In this document: positions 26,346 to 37,037 of the stretch, one piece after another
Layout: each line of letters begins with the position of its first letter
Numbering within the stretch: position 1 is the first letter of the stretch
Assembly: GCA_013335535.1 (NCBI GenBank)
Contig: JAAXVL010000012.1
Span: forward strand, 1-64,000
Origin: Azonexaceae bacterium
Lineage (GTDB): Bacteria; Pseudomonadota; Gammaproteobacteria; Burkholderiales; Rhodocyclaceae
Direction of reading: 5' to 3'
DNA length: 64,000 nt
Program-made: the position numbers and the translations under genes
Notes under the pieces: model-generated
Databases searched by the model: none
Told to the model about the DNA's origin: nothing
What the model saw: the letters and a program-made list of their open reading frames with translations, nothing else

Positions 26346-27770
26346 TTAGAAGTTCAGCGTACGTTTGTCGCAGGCCAGCGCCGCTTCGTGAATCGTTTCC
26401 GACAGAGTCGGGTGAGCGTGGCAGATACGGGCCAGGTCTTCAGAAGCGCCGCCGAATTCCATCGTCACGACGGCTTCGGCAACCAGCTCGGAGGCATTGG
26501 CGCCAATGATGTGCACGCCGAGAATCCGATCCGTATCCTTGCAGGCCAGCATCTTGACGAAGCCGGACGTGTCGCCCATCCCCAGCGCACGACCGTTGGC
26601 CAAGAAGGGAACCTTGCCCGCCTTGTAGGCAACGCCTTCAGCCTTGAGCTGCTGTTCGGTCTTGCCGACCCAGGCGATTTCCGGGGAGGTATAGATGACC
26701 CAGGGAATGGTGTCGAAATTGCAGTGACCGGCTTGGCCAGCCATCAACTCGGCAACCATGACACCTTCTTCATGCGCCTTGTGGGCCAGCATCGGACCAC
26801 GCACCACGTCACCGATTGCCCAGACACCCGGCAAATTGGTCTTGCAATGACCGTCGACCGCGACAAAGCCGCGCTCGTCGAGTTGCAGGCCAACGGCTTC
26901 TGCGTTCAGGCCGTCGGTGTTCGGGATGCGGCCGATGGAGACGATCAGGCGATCGGCATCCAGCTTCTGTTCCTTGCCATCCTTGTCGGTGTAGGCAATC
27001 GATACCGCTTTCTTGGTTGCCTTGATGTCGCCAATCTTGACGCCCATCTGGATGTTCAGACCTTGCTTGGTGAACAGCTTGTGCGCTTCCTTGGCAACAT
27101 CGACATCGGCAGCAGCCAGGAAATCCGGCATCGCTTCAAGAATGGTGACTTCAGTACCAAGACGCCGCCAGACCGATCCCATTTCCAGACCGATAACACC
27201 AGCACCGATAATGGCCAGCTTCTTCGGCACGGATTCCTGATTCAGGGCGCCTTCGTTATCCATGACAATTTTCTGGTCAACCGGCAGATTCGGCAGGTGA
27301 CGGGCCTTGGAGCCGGTAGCGACGATGACCTGTTTGGCCAACACTTCTTCAGCACCAACCTTGACCTTCCAGAAATCACCTTCCTTGGCGACGAAGGAAC
27401 CGTGGCCAGCCAGGAACGTAACCTTGTTCTTCTTGAGCAGCATCTTGATGCCACCAGTCAGTTGATTGACCACACCATCCTTGCGTGCCTTCATGGTCGG
27501 CACGTCGATAGTGGCCTTGCCAACCTTGATGCCCTGCGCTTCAAAGCTGTGGCCTGCTTCTTCGAACAGATGCGAGGTATGGAGCAATGCTTTGGACGGA
27601 ATACAACCGACGTTCAGGCAGGTACCGCCAAGACGGGGCTCACCCTTCGGATCAGCGTACGGATTGGATTCGGCGCAGGCGGCCGTGAAGCCAAGTTGCG
27701 AAGCACGAATGGCAGCAATGTATCCACCTGGGCCACCACCGATAACGAGCACGTCAAATTGCTTGGACAT
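26346..27770 (-). CDS. lpdA: Dihydrolipoyl dehydrogenase (E3)
   Basis: FAD-dependent E3 of the 2-oxoglutarate dehydrogenase complex, 474 residues. The N-terminal [17 protein letters not shown] binds [20 protein letters not shown] near residue 50 has the redox-active disulfide cysteines, and HAHPTLSE near the C terminus holds the catalytic His. It lies 75 nt after sucB and ends the operon. It reoxidises dihydrolipoamide and makes NADH. Confidence 0.95.
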   Translation of the reverse strand: MSKQFDVLVIGGGPGGYIAAIRASQLGFTAACAESNPYADPKGEPRLGGTCLNVGCIPSKALLHTSHLFEEAGHSFEAQGIKVGKATIDVPTMKARKDGVVNQLTGGIKMLLKKNKVTFLAGHGSFVAKEGDFWKVKVGAEEVLAKQVIVATGSKARHLPNLPVDQKIVMDNEGALNQESVPKKLAIIGAGVIGLEMGSVWRRLGTEVTILEAMPDFLAAADVDVAKEAHKLFTKQGLNIQMGVKIGDIKATKKAVSIAYTDKDGKEQKLDADRLIVSIGRIPNTDGLNAEAVGLQLDERGFVAVDGHCKTNLPGVWAIGDVVRGPMLAHKAHEEGVMVAELMAGQAGHCNFDTIPWVIYTSPEIAWVGKTEQQLKAEGVAYKAGKVPFLANGRALGMGDTSGFVKMLACKDTDRILGVHIIGANASELVAEAVVTMEFGGASEDLARICHAHPTLSETIHEAALACDKRTLNF

Positions 27771-27845
27771 GAGTAAACCTTTCAGATTTCAGATGTGCAA
27801 AAGCGCCAGCGCCCTTTGCGGGACACTGGCGCCGGCAAACGTCGA

Positions 27846-29069
27846 TTAGACGCCGAGCAGCAGGCGGGACGGATCTTCCAGCGCTTCCTTCATGGTCACC
27901 AGACCGAGGACGGCTTCGCGACCGTCGATGATGCGGTGATCGTAGGACATGGCCAGGTAATTCATCGGACGCACGACAACTTGACCGTTCTCAACCATGG
28001 CGCGGTCCTTGGTGGCATGAATGCCGAGGATCGCGGATTGCGGCGGGTTGATGATCGGGGTGGACATCATGGAACCGAAGATGCCGCCATTCGAGATCGA
28101 GAAGGTACCGCCGGTCAGATCTTCAATAGAGAGCTTGCCATCCTTGGCCTTGGCACCGAATTCGGCAATCTTCTTCTCAATTTCGGCGATGCTCATCTGG
28201 TCGGCATTGCGGATGATCGGGACGACCAGACCACGCGGCGAACCGACAGCGATACCGATGTCGATGAAGCCGTGATAGACGATGTCATTGCCATCAACCG
28301 AGGCGTTCAGGATCGGGAACTTTTGCAAGGCAGCACAGGCAGCCTTGACGAAGAAGCCCATGAAGCCGAGGCGGACGCCGTGGGCCTTCTCGAACTTTTC
28401 GCCGTACTGCTTGCGCAGCGCCATCATCGGACCCATGTTCACTTCATTGAACGTGGTCAGGATAGCGTTAGTTTGCTGCGACTGCAGCAGACGCTCGGCA
28501 ATACGGGCGCGCAGACGGGACATCGGCACGCGCTGTTCGGTGCGGTCGCCAAGAGCAACAGCAACCGGCGGCGTCGGCATGGCAGCCTTGGCGGCAGCCG
28601 GAGCAGCGACCGGACCAGCCTTTGGTGCAGCAGCGACAGCGTCTTCCTTGGTAACACGACCACCACGGCCAGAGCCAGCGACATCGGCGGCAGCAATGCC
28701 TTTTTCGTCGAGGATCTTGCGGGCCGACGGGCTGGCCGTACCAGCCGGTGCAGCGGCAGCAGCGACCGGAGCAGGAGCTGCAGCAGCCTTCGGAGCCTCG
28801 GCAGCCGGAGCAGCAGCGCCAGCCTTGGCTTCGGTGTCGATACGGGCGATCAGCTCGGCAGAAACAACGGTCTCGCCATCACCCTTGATGATTTCGACCA
28901 GAACGCCAGCAGCCGGCGACGGAACTTCGAGAACGACCTTGTCGGTCTCGATATCGATCAGGATTTCGTCGCGAGCAACAGCCTCGCCGATCTTCTTTTT
29001 CCAGGAAGCGAGCGTGCCTTCGGCGACGGACTCGGAAAGCTGGGGAACTTGAACTTCGATAATGCTCAT
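27846..29069 (-). CDS. sucB: 2-oxoglutarate dehydrogenase E2 (dihydrolipoyl succinyltransferase)
   Basis: E2 core, 407 residues. N-terminal lipoyl domain with the lipoylated lysine in ETDK (Lys44), an Ala/Pro-rich linker (about 80-125), an E3/E1-binding domain ([29 protein letters not shown]), and a catalytic domain with [13 protein letters not shown] near the C terminus (catalytic His and Asp). It starts 24 nt after the sucA stop in the same operon. Confidence 0.96.
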   Translation of the reverse strand: MSIIEVQVPQLSESVAEGTLASWKKKIGEAVARDEILIDIETDKVVLEVPSPAAGVLVEIIKGDGETVVSAELIARIDTEAKAGAAAPAAEAPKAAAAPAPVAAAAAPAGTASPSARKILDEKGIAAADVAGSGRGGRVTKEDAVAAAPKAGPVAAPAAAKAAMPTPPVAVALGDRTEQRVPMSRLRARIAERLLQSQQTNAILTTFNEVNMGPMMALRKQYGEKFEKAHGVRLGFMGFFVKAACAALQKFPILNASVDGNDIVYHGFIDIGIAVGSPRGLVVPIIRNADQMSIAEIEKKIAEFGAKAKDGKLSIEDLTGGTFSISNGGIFGSMMSTPIINPPQSAILGIHATKDRAMVENGQVVVRPMNYLAMSYDHRIIDGREAVLGLVTMKEALEDPSRLLLGV

Positions 29070-29093
29070 AGTGACTCCACTCTGCTGTAGTTA

Positions 29094-31928
29094 TCAGTAC
29101 TCGATCTTGCCCAGCGCGGACTCGATCAGTGCCTTTTGTTGCTCGTTGTGCTTGGCCAGATAGCCAACTGCCGGGGAAGACGAAGCCGGACGAGACACCA
29201 GCAACATCTTCTGCTTGACGCCCAACTGAGTATCCAGATGGTGACGGGAAGCAATCCAGTACCAGGCGCCTTGATTGCGCGGCTCTTCCTGGGTCCAGAC
29301 GATTTCGGTCGCCTTCGGATACTTGGCCAGTTCCTTCTCGAGGGAATCCTTCGGGAAGGGATACAACTGTTCAACACGCACGATGGCGATGTCGGTAATC
29401 TTCTTTTCGCGACGGGCCGCGACGAGATCGTAATAAACCTTGCCGCAGCAAAGAATCACGCGCTTGACCTTCTTGGCATCGATATCATCTACTTCGCCGA
29501 TGACCCGCTTGAATTCACCAGTAGCCAGCTCTTCCAGGCTGGAAGCGGCATCCTTGTGGCGGAGCAGCGACTTCGGCGTCATGACGATGAGCGGCTTGCG
29601 CTGCATGCGAACGCCCTGACGGCGCAGCATGTGGAAAACCTGAGCAGCCGTGGTCGGCACACAGACTTCCATGTTCATCTCGGCACAAAGCTGCATGTAG
29701 CGCTCAAGGCGGGCGGAAGAGTGCTCCGGACCCTGCCCTTCGTAACCATGCGGCAACAGCATGACGAGACCACACGCACGCCCCCACTTGGCTTCGCCGG
29801 AAGCAATGAACTGGTCAATGACAACTTGGGCGCCGTTGGCGAAGTCCCCAAACTGGCCTTCCCAGATCACCATTTCGTACGGATTAGCTGAGGCGTAACC
29901 GTAGTCGAAAGCCAGGACAGCCTCTTCGGACAGAACAGAGTCAAAACACTGGAAGCCAGCCTGCTTTTCCTGCAGATTCTTCAGCGGATAGTAAGTGCCT
30001 TCGTCCCAGTTTGTCCGGTTTTGGTCGTGGAAAGCTGCATGACGGTGGAAGAAGGTACCGCGACCAACGTCCTCACCGGAAATACGCACGCCGTAACCGG
30101 AAACCAGCAAGGAAGCGTAAGCCAGATTCTCGGCCATACCCCAGTCCACCGGCAGCTTGCCCTCGCCCATTGCTGCACGATCTTCGGCAATCTTCTTGAC
30201 ACGCGAATGCAGGGTGTAGCCTTCAGGGAAGGTGGTCAGGCGCTTGGAAAGTCGCTTGAGTTCCTTCATCGGCACTGTGGTATCACAGGTCTCGATGTAA
30301 GACTTTGTCAGGAACGGTGTCCAGTCGATGGTATTCGGATGCTTGTAGCCAGCCAGCACCGGGTTGTACAGAAGCTCACCCTTATCCAGATGCTCGCGAT
30401 ACTGCGCGATCATCTGATCCGGACCGTCGGCAGGCAGGACGCCTTCAGCAATCAGCTTGTCGCCGTAAACCTTGCGGGTACCCGGATGCTTGGCGATGAT
30501 CTTGTACATCAGCGGCTGGGTGACCATCGGCTCGTCTTGCTCATTGTGACCAAGCTTGCGGAAACAAATGATGTCGACAACGACATCTTTCTTGAACTGC
30601 TGACGGAACTCAATGGCCAACCGGGTAACCAGCGCAACGGCTTCCGGATCGTCGCCATTGACGTGGAAGATCGGCGCATCGGCCATCTTGAAGATGTCAG
30701 TACAGTAATGGCCAGAGCGGTAGTCACGCGGGTCGCTGGTGGTGAAACCGATCTGGTTGTTGACCACGATGTGCAACGTACCGCCAGTGCCGTAACCGCG
30801 GGTTTGCGCAAAGTTGAGCATTTCCTGATTCACGCCTTGGCCAGCCACGGCGGAGTCACCGTGAACGACAACAGGTAGAACCTTGGATTTACCTTCTTCG
30901 CCGCGACGAACCTGGCGGGCGTAAACCGAACCTTCGACCACAGGATTGACGATTTCAAGGTGGGACGGATTGAAGGCCAGGGTCAGGTGGCAAGGGCCTC
31001 CCGGAGTAGAAACGTCAGACGAGAAGCCCATGTGGTACTTGACGTCACCCGCTGACAGATCGCTCTTCTTCTTGCCTTCGAATTCGGCAAACAGCATCGA
31101 CGGCGCCTTGCCCAGCGTATTGACCAAAACGTTCAGGCGGCCACGGTGGGCCATGCCGATCACGACTTCATCAATACCCAGCTTGCCACCGACGCGAATA
31201 GCTTCGTCCATGGAAACGATAAGCGACTCACCACCTTCCAGAGAAAAGCGTTTCTGGCCGACGTATTTTGTGTGCAGGTAACGCTCGAGGGTTTCCGCTG
31301 CGGTAAGACGTTCGAGCAGACGCTTTTTCTGATCGACGCTATAGGTCGGGCGCGAACGGATGCTCTCGAGCCGCTCTTGCAGCCAGCGCTTCTCGTTGTA
31401 GTCGGACATGTACATGTATTCGACACCAACGGTACCGCAGTATGTCTGCTTCAGGGTTTCGAGGATATCGCCAAGCTTCGCGGTCTCCGGAAGGCCCTTC
31501 AGCGAACCAACGCTGAATGATTGATTGAGATCAGCATCGGTAAAGCCATAAAAAGACGGCTCCAGTTCATCAATTTTCGGGCGCGCCAGACGCTTGAGGG
31601 GATCAAGGTCAGCCCAACGCGTGCCCATCGAACGATACGCAGTGACCAACTGACCAACCGCCGACTGCTTCTTGTTGTCGCCGCCAGCAACCGGTGCCGG
31701 GCGGAAACCGCCATCCTTGGCGAGTTCGGCAAAGGCGGAAATAACGGGTGCATGCGCAACGTCGCGTGCAACAAAGCCCGGCATCTGGGCCAAGCGGTCA
31801 AAGTACTCGCGCCATTCTTCGGGCACTGCAGTCGGGTTGTTCAGGTAATTTTCGTACAGCTCTTCGACAAATGGCGCATTGCCGCCAAAGTACATTGTGC
31901 TGTCAAATAGGTTATTCATCGTAGTCAT
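29094..31928 (-). CDS. sucA: 2-oxoglutarate dehydrogenase E1
   Basis: Thiamine-diphosphate E1, 944 residues from MTTMNNLFDS. An N-terminal segment for E2 contact precedes GMAHRGRLNVLVN and HGDSAVAGQGVNQE of the ThDP-binding half, and the C-terminal transketolase-like half ends before LIESALGKIEY. A GAGGGGA site lies just upstream of the chosen ATG; a longer open frame to 32015 would run into the gltA terminator. It starts the sucA-sucB-lpd operon and makes succinyl-CoA with its partners. Confidence 0.96.
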   Translation of the reverse strand: MTTMNNLFDSTMYFGGNAPFVEELYENYLNNPTAVPEEWREYFDRLAQMPGFVARDVAHAPVISAFAELAKDGGFRPAPVAGGDNKKQSAVGQLVTAYRSMGTRWADLDPLKRLARPKIDELEPSFYGFTDADLNQSFSVGSLKGLPETAKLGDILETLKQTYCGTVGVEYMYMSDYNEKRWLQERLESIRSRPTYSVDQKKRLLERLTAAETLERYLHTKYVGQKRFSLEGGESLIVSMDEAIRVGGKLGIDEVVIGMAHRGRLNVLVNTLGKAPSMLFAEFEGKKKSDLSAGDVKYHMGFSSDVSTPGGPCHLTLAFNPSHLEIVNPVVEGSVYARQVRRGEEGKSKVLPVVVHGDSAVAGQGVNQEMLNFAQTRGYGTGGTLHIVVNNQIGFTTSDPRDYRSGHYCTDIFKMADAPIFHVNGDDPEAVALVTRLAIEFRQQFKKDVVVDIICFRKLGHNEQDEPMVTQPLMYKIIAKHPGTRKVYGDKLIAEGVLPADGPDQMIAQYREHLDKGELLYNPVLAGYKHPNTIDWTPFLTKSYIETCDTTVPMKELKRLSKRLTTFPEGYTLHSRVKKIAEDRAAMGEGKLPVDWGMAENLAYASLLVSGYGVRISGEDVGRGTFFHRHAAFHDQNRTNWDEGTYYPLKNLQEKQAGFQCFDSVLSEEAVLAFDYGYASANPYEMVIWEGQFGDFANGAQVVIDQFIASGEAKWGRACGLVMLLPHGYEGQGPEHSSARLERYMQLCAEMNMEVCVPTTAAQVFHMLRRQGVRMQRKPLIVMTPKSLLRHKDAASSLEELATGEFKRVIGEVDDIDAKKVKRVILCCGKVYYDLVAARREKKITDIAIVRVEQLYPFPKDSLEKELAKYPKATEIVWTQEEPRNQGAWYWIASRHHLDTQLGVKQKMLLVSRPASSSPAVGYLAKHNEQQKALIESALGKIEY

Positions 31929-31996
31929 AGGCGTCCCCTCAAGGGTATTTTTTTCCACTGTAGCCACAGATAGCTTGATAACAAGTTTCCGTAGGT

Positions 31997-32023
31997 AAAA
32001 AAAGGGCGGCCACACGGCCGCCC
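31997..32023 (-). terminator. Rho-independent terminator after gltA
   Basis: On the minus strand GGGCGGCC-GTGT-GGCCGCCC is followed by TTTTTTT. It separates the sdh-gltA unit from sucA-sucB-lpd, so sucA should have a promoter or partial readthrough in the remaining about 70 nt. Confidence 0.9.
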
Positions 32024-32033
32024 AATTTCTTTC

Positions 32034-33332
32034 TTAGCCGCGTTGGGCGAGCGGCACTACGTCGCGCTTCGCTGCACCCATGTACAGTTGGCGCGGACGG
32101 CCGATCTTGTACTCCGGATCGGTGATCATTTCTTCCCACTGCGTCATCCAGCCGACCGTACGGGCCAGCGCGAAGATACAGGTGAACATTTCGGTCGGGA
32201 TACCGATCGCCTTCTGGACGATGCCAGAGTAGAAGTCGACATTCGGGTAGAGCTTCTTCTCGACAAAGTACGGATCTTCCAGAGCAATCTTCTCCAGTTC
32301 CATCGCCAGTTTGAACAGACGATCGTTCTGCAGGCCAAGTTCGGAAAGAACGTCGAAACACACCTTGCGCATGAGCTTGGCGCGCGGATCGAAGTTCTTG
32401 TAAACGCGATGGCCGAAGCCCATGAGCTTGAAGGAGTCGTTCTTGTCCTTGGCGCGGTTGATGTATTCACCGACCTTGGAAACGTCACCGATTTGCTCGA
32501 GCATCTGCAGACAGGCTTCGTTGGCACCACCGTGGGCCGGGCCCCACAGACAGGCAATACCCGCAGCGATACAGGCGAAGGGATTAGCACCCGACGAGCC
32601 CGCCAGACGAACCGTCGAAGTCGAAGCATTTTGCTCGTGATCGGCGTGCAGCGTAAAGATAGTGTCCAGCGCATTGACCAAAACCGGATTCGGTTTGTAC
32701 TTTTCGCACGGATTACCGAACATCATGCGCATGAAGTTGGCGGTGTAATCCAGTTCGTTATCCGGATACATGAATGGCGCACCGGTGTTGTACTTGTAGG
32801 CCATGGCGACAATGGTCGGCATCTTGGCAACAAGGCGGTTGAAGCTGACATTCCGGTGCTCGGCATCGGAGAAATCCATAGCATCGTGGTAGAACGCCGA
32901 CAAGGCGCCAACGACCCCGGTCATGACGGCCATCGGATGGGCATCGCGACGGAAACCGGAATAGAACTTGGTCAATTGCTCATGCACCATGGTGTGATTC
33001 TTGATGGTGTTTTCAAAAGCATTTTTTTGCTGGGCGTTCGGCAGCTCACCGTTCTTCAGCAGATAGGTAACTTCAAGGAAGTTACAATTTTCGGCCAGTT
33101 GTTCGATGGGATAACCGCGATAGAGCAATTCACCCTTGTCACCATCAATGAAGGTAACGGTTGACTTGCAGCTAGCGGTGGAAAGGAAGCCGGAGTCATA
33201 GGTGAACAAACCGGTCTTGGCACCCAAGGTGCGAATATCAACGCAATCGTTGCCGTGCGTCGGGGTCATAACCTGGAATTCGACGGGAGCCTGTCCATCG
33301 ATTGTCAAAATTGCCTTGCGTTCAGTCGTCAT
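32034..33332 (-). CDS. gltA: Citrate synthase (type II)
   Basis: Hexameric-type bacterial citrate synthase, 432 residues. Catalytic segments are visible: [29 protein letters not shown] and [14 protein letters not shown] (His and downstream Asp). It condenses acetyl-CoA and oxaloacetate. It follows sdhE by 83 nt and is the last gene before a strong terminator. Confidence 0.97.
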   Translation of the reverse strand: MTTERKAILTIDGQAPVEFQVMTPTHGNDCVDIRTLGAKTGLFTYDSGFLSTASCKSTVTFIDGDKGELLYRGYPIEQLAENCNFLEVTYLLKNGELPNAQQKNAFENTIKNHTMVHEQLTKFYSGFRRDAHPMAVMTGVVGALSAFYHDAMDFSDAEHRNVSFNRLVAKMPTIVAMAYKYNTGAPFMYPDNELDYTANFMRMMFGNPCEKYKPNPVLVNALDTIFTLHADHEQNASTSTVRLAGSSGANPFACIAAGIACLWGPAHGGANEACLQMLEQIGDVSKVGEYINRAKDKNDSFKLMGFGHRVYKNFDPRAKLMRKVCFDVLSELGLQNDRLFKLAMELEKIALEDPYFVEKKLYPNVDFYSGIVQKAIGIPTEMFTCIFALARTVGWMTQWEEMITDPEYKIGRPRQLYMGAAKRDVVPLAQRG

Positions 33333-33415
33333 GGAGTCATCCCTTTACAGGTGTTGGTTGTAACTGCAATGCCAAAAAAGCGGTCAACATTCCCAAGATA
33401 GAATGTAAACCTTAC

Positions 33416-33661
33416 TCAACTCTTACGAATTAGCGCCACCATGTGCGCCAAGCGAGAATCATCGATCTCCGCCTTGCCTGTAAGCAAGTCCCAGAGATCG
33501 TAATCCTCCATGTCAGCAAGCTCCACGAATGCCTGTTGCTGATCGTCGCTGAGCTTCTCAAATTCGCCACCATCCAGAAATCGCGTAAGGGTGATATCAA
33601 GCTCGAGAAGCGCGCGACGAATACAGCGCCAGCGCAGGCGCTCGTAGTTCGCTCTTTCCAT
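33416..33661 (-). CDS. sdhE: Succinate dehydrogenase assembly factor SdhE
   Basis: An 81-residue YgfY/SdhE-type protein, needed for covalent FAD attachment to SdhA in related bacteria. RLRWRCIRRALLELDITLTRF and the EYDLWDLL-like segment MEDYDLWDLLTG are characteristic. Its ATG overlaps the sdhB stop (TGATG), so it is coupled to the enzyme it matures. A longer start at 33733 would lie within sdhB. Confidence 0.92.
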   Translation of the reverse strand: MERANYERLRWRCIRRALLELDITLTRFLDGGEFEKLSDDQQQAFVELADMEDYDLWDLLTGKAEIDDSRLAHMVALIRKS

Positions 33662-34371
33662 CAGACGGCGCGACGAACCATCATGTCCTTGATCTTGCCG
33701 ATAGCCTTGGTCGGGTTCAAACCCTTCGGGCACACGTCAACGCAGTTCATGATGGAATGGCAGCGGAACAGACGATACGGATCCTCGAGGTTATCGAGGC
33801 GCTCGTTGGTTGCCTGATCGCGCGTATCAGCGATGAAGCGGTAAGCAGCCAGCAGACCGGCCGGACCGACGAACTTGTCCGGATTCCACCAGAATGACGG
33901 ACAGGACGTGGAACAGCAGGCACAGAGGATGCACTCGTACAGACCGTTCAGCTCTTCACGATCTTCCGGCGACTGCAGGCGCTCACGCTCCGGCGCCGGA
34001 TCATTATTGATCAGATACGGCTTGATCGAGTGATACTGCTTGAAGAACTGCGTCATATCGACGATCAAATCGCGAATAACTGGTAGGCCAGGCAGCGGGC
34101 GCAACACGATCGGCTGCTTGAGGCTGTCAATATCGGTCAAACAGGCCAAGCCATTCTTCCCGTTGATGTTCATGGCATCGGAACCACAAACTCCTTCGCG
34201 GCAGGAGCGACGATAAGAAATGGCGTCGTCCTTGGCTTTGAGCTTGGTCAGCGCGTCAAGCAGCTTGCGGTCAGTCGGTTCGAGTTCAACCGAGATGTCC
34301 TGCATGTACGGCGCGTCGTCCTTATCCGGATCGTAGCGATAGATACTGAATTGAACCATGCGTTTGCTCAT
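33661..34371 (-). CDS. sdhB: Succinate dehydrogenase iron-sulfur subunit
   Basis: A 236-residue SdhB with three Fe-S cluster motifs: SCREGVCGSDAMNINGKNGLAC (2Fe-2S), CILCACCSTSCP (4Fe-4S) and CHSIMNCVDVCPKG (3Fe-4S). It links the SdhA flavin to the quinone site of SdhCD. It lies 12 nt after sdhA in the sdhCDAB-sdhE-gltA operon. Confidence 0.96.
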   Translation of the reverse strand: MSKRMVQFSIYRYDPDKDDAPYMQDISVELEPTDRKLLDALTKLKAKDDAISYRRSCREGVCGSDAMNINGKNGLACLTDIDSLKQPIVLRPLPGLPVIRDLIVDMTQFFKQYHSIKPYLINNDPAPERERLQSPEDREELNGLYECILCACCSTSCPSFWWNPDKFVGPAGLLAAYRFIADTRDQATNERLDNLEDPYRLFRCHSIMNCVDVCPKGLNPTKAIGKIKDMMVRRAV

Positions 34372-34383
34372 TCTGGACTCCGA

Positions 34384-36168
34384 TTAGTACGAGCGCGTCT
34401 TGAGGGCTACGGCCTCGACGGTCAGGGGTTGCATGTTGACCGGCTTGTAGCTGATCGAGTTATCAACCGGCGAGAACAGCGTGTGCTTCAGCCATTCCTT
34501 GTCGTTGCGGCCGTTCGGGAACTCAGCCGTATCCGGCGCATCGTCACGGACGTGCGCACCACGGGATTCCTTGCGGGCCTCGGCAGAAATCATAGTGGCC
34601 TTGGCAACTTCGATCAGGTTTTCCATCTCGAGCGCTTCGGTACGGGCCGTATTCCAAGCCATAGACTTGTCCTTGATCTCGAGTTGGCGAGCCGCCTTCT
34701 CTACCTCGAGAATCTTCTCGACACCCTGCTTCAGCATGTCGCCAAAACGGAACACGCCAGCGTGGTCCTGCATGGTGCGCTGCATGGCCAGACGGGTTTC
34801 GTGCACATTGGCGCCGCCCTTGCGATTGTCCAGCGCAGAGATGCGGGCCAAGGTCTTGTCAGCGACATCCTTAGGCAGTTCACGATGGGCGCGACCAGCC
34901 TTAAGATCTTCAACCGCGGAGTCACCAGCCGACTTGCCGAAGACCAAGAGGTCGAGCAACGAGTTGGTACCAAGACGATTGGCACCGTGCACCGAAGCAC
35001 AGGCGCATTCGCCGCCAGCATAGAAACCTGGGACAACGGAATTCACATCGCCATTTTTCGGCGCCACGACGCGACCGGAGTAGTGGGTCGGAATGCCACC
35101 CATCTGATAGTGACAGGTCGGGACCACCGGCAGCGGTTCTTTCAGACAATCGACACCAGCGAACTGCAGACCGATTTCGTGGATGCCCGGCAGGCGCTTC
35201 ATGATGGTGGCCGGATCGAGGTGGGTGATGTCGAGCAGGACGTAGTCCTTGTTGACGCCACAACCACGGCCTTCCTTGATTTCGGTAGCCATGGCACGCG
35301 ACACTACGTCACGCGACGCCAGATCCTTGGCGTTCGGCGCGTAGCGCTCCATGAAGCGTTCCTTGCTGGAATTACGCAGGATGCCGCCTTCGCCGCGCAC
35401 GCCTTCGGTAATCAGCACGCCAGCACCGGCCACCCCAGTCGGGTGGAACTGCCAGAACTCCATGTCTTCGAGTGGGATACCGGCCCGCGCCGCCATGCCC
35501 AGGCCGTCACCAGTGTTGATGAAGGCATTGGTCGAAGAATAGAAGATACGGCCAGCACCGCCGGTCGCGAAAATCGTGGCACGAGCGTGGAAGATCACGA
35601 TCTGGCCGGTTTCCATTTCCATGGCAGTAACGCCGAGGACATGGCCTTCTTCATCGCGAATCAGGTCAAGCGCCATCCATTCAACAAAGAACTGGGTGTT
35701 GGCCTTGACGTTGCGCTGGTACATCGCATGCAGCATGGCGTGACCAGTACGGTCAGCAGCAGCACAGGAACGACGCACCGGCTTTTCGCCGAAATTGGAC
35801 ATGTGACCACCGAACGGGCGCTGATAGATCTTGCCATCATCGGTACGGTCAAACGGCATGCCGTAGTGCTCGAGCTCAACAACCACTTCGTTGGCCTTCT
35901 TGCACATGAACTCGATCGCATCCTGGTCACCGAGCCAGTCGGAACCCTTGACGGTATCGTACATATGCCACGTCCAGTGATCTTCCTCGGAGTTACCGAG
36001 GGATGCAGCAACACCACCCTGCGCTGCAACGGTATGCGAGCGGGTCGGAAAAACCTTGGAGAGCACGGCGGTCTTCAGGCCGGCTTCGGACAATTGGATT
36101 GCGGAACGCAGACCGGCACCACCGGCGCCAACGATCACCGCATCAAACTTGAGAACAGGAATACTCAC
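34384..36168 (-). CDS. sdhA: Succinate dehydrogenase flavoprotein subunit
   Basis: The catalytic subunit, 594 residues, oxidising succinate to fumarate. The FAD-binding segment VIVGAGGAGLR is near the N terminus and SHTVAAQGGVAASLGN near residue 45 carries the histidine for covalent FAD. The GTG start (VSIPVLKF) falls 2 nt after the sdhD stop; the open frame extends a few codons further into sdhD without a better start. Confidence 0.96.
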   Translation of the reverse strand: MSIPVLKFDAVIVGAGGAGLRSAIQLSEAGLKTAVLSKVFPTRSHTVAAQGGVAASLGNSEEDHWTWHMYDTVKGSDWLGDQDAIEFMCKKANEVVVELEHYGMPFDRTDDGKIYQRPFGGHMSNFGEKPVRRSCAAADRTGHAMLHAMYQRNVKANTQFFVEWMALDLIRDEEGHVLGVTAMEMETGQIVIFHARATIFATGGAGRIFYSSTNAFINTGDGLGMAARAGIPLEDMEFWQFHPTGVAGAGVLITEGVRGEGGILRNSSKERFMERYAPNAKDLASRDVVSRAMATEIKEGRGCGVNKDYVLLDITHLDPATIMKRLPGIHEIGLQFAGVDCLKEPLPVVPTCHYQMGGIPTHYSGRVVAPKNGDVNSVVPGFYAGGECACASVHGANRLGTNSLLDLLVFGKSAGDSAVEDLKAGRAHRELPKDVADKTLARISALDNRKGGANVHETRLAMQRTMQDHAGVFRFGDMLKQGVEKILEVEKAARQLEIKDKSMAWNTARTEALEMENLIEVAKATMISAEARKESRGAHVRDDAPDTAEFPNGRNDKEWLKHTLFSPVDNSISYKPVNMQPLTVEAVALKTRSY

Positions 36169-36170
36169 GC

Positions 36171-36518
36171 TTACAGCCTCCAGAGAATCGCAGCAGCCCA
36201 CGCGGTGTAACCCACCAGCGCAGCAGCGGTCAGGACGTGCAGGGACAGGCGCAGGCCAGTCGGCTTCACGTAGTCCATCCAGATGTCACGCACGCCAATC
36301 CAGGCGTGATAGAACAGACTGACGAAGAAAAGGAAGGTCAGGAACTTGATGACGCCATTGGCGAAAACACCCTGCCAAGCCTCGAAGGTCGCGGGACGAA
36401 CAACCAGCAGGACCGCAGCGATCAGCACCGAGTACACCGCCATGATGACAGCTGTTGCTCGCTGGACAATCCAGTCCTTCAAGCCGTAGTGGGCTCCAAC
36501 AACATTACGGTTGATCAC
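36171..36518 (-). CDS. sdhD: Succinate dehydrogenase membrane anchor SdhD
   Basis: A 115-residue protein with three membrane helices; FYHAWIGVRDIWMDYVKP holds the family's heme-ligand histidine and quinone-site residues. The GTG start (VINRNVVGAHYGL) overlaps the sdhC stop (GTGA). With SdhC it anchors the complex and reduces ubiquinone. Confidence 0.93.
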   Translation of the reverse strand: MINRNVVGAHYGLKDWIVQRATAVIMAVYSVLIAAVLLVVRPATFEAWQGVFANGVIKFLTFLFFVSLFYHAWIGVRDIWMDYVKPTGLRLSLHVLTAAALVGYTAWAAAILWRL

Positions 36519-36901
36519 AGCAACACCCCCCAGAGAATCAGGGTCAGCGGGATACTGACAGCAAGGACAACACCAGCGGACTTGCGAGCAGCCTCCTTCT
36601 CGATCCCAATATGCAGATCGAGCAGCAGAAAGCGAACGCCGGCACAGAAGTGATGCACGAATGCCCAAAGAAGGCCAGCCAGAATCACCTTGACAGGCAA
36701 CAAGCCAGCAATCGACTTGAAGGAGGCAAAACTTTCAGGAGAGCCCAAACTGGCACCGAAGAGCCAGAGCAATACCGGTATACAAAGAAACAAACCCGCA
36801 CCGCTGACACGATGAAGAATTGAAACTTTGCCCGGCAACGGCAACTTTATTGTAGTCAAGTCCAAGTTTTTTGGACGTTTCTTGATGGTCATTTCTGCCA
36901 T
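36515..36901 (-). CDS. sdhC: Succinate dehydrogenase cytochrome b556 subunit SdhC
   Basis: A 128-residue membrane subunit starting MAEMTIKKRPKNLDL. Three helices, SILHRVSGAGLF near residue 30 (quinone site) and HHFCAGVRFLLLD near residue 85 (heme His). GAGGG is nine bases before this ATG; an ATG at 36910 is too close to that site. It is the first gene of the sdh operon. Confidence 0.93.
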   Translation of the reverse strand: MAEMTIKKRPKNLDLTTIKLPLPGKVSILHRVSGAGLFLCIPVLLWLFGASLGSPESFASFKSIAGLLPVKVILAGLLWAFVHHFCAGVRFLLLDLHIGIEKEAARKSAGVVLAVSIPLTLILWGVLL

Positions 36902-36963
36902 GAACGTCATCCCTCGCGTGAAGATGCGGTTAACCGCTTTTACGTGGTTTGAAAAGAACTGTA

Positions 36964-36969
36964 ATTATA
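36964..36969 (-). promoter_or_regulatory. Candidate -10 element of the sdh operon
   Basis: On the minus strand TGTATAATTAC is an extended TATAAT -10 element, about 63 nt upstream of the sdhC start. No strong -35 is visible. The rest of the 36902-37037 interval is unremarkable. Confidence 0.45.
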
Positions 36970-37037
36970 CATTCAAAACTATGTGGAACATGCCTTGCGA
37001 GGCGCTTTCCGACCTAATCCCAAAGCACAGCTTTCTC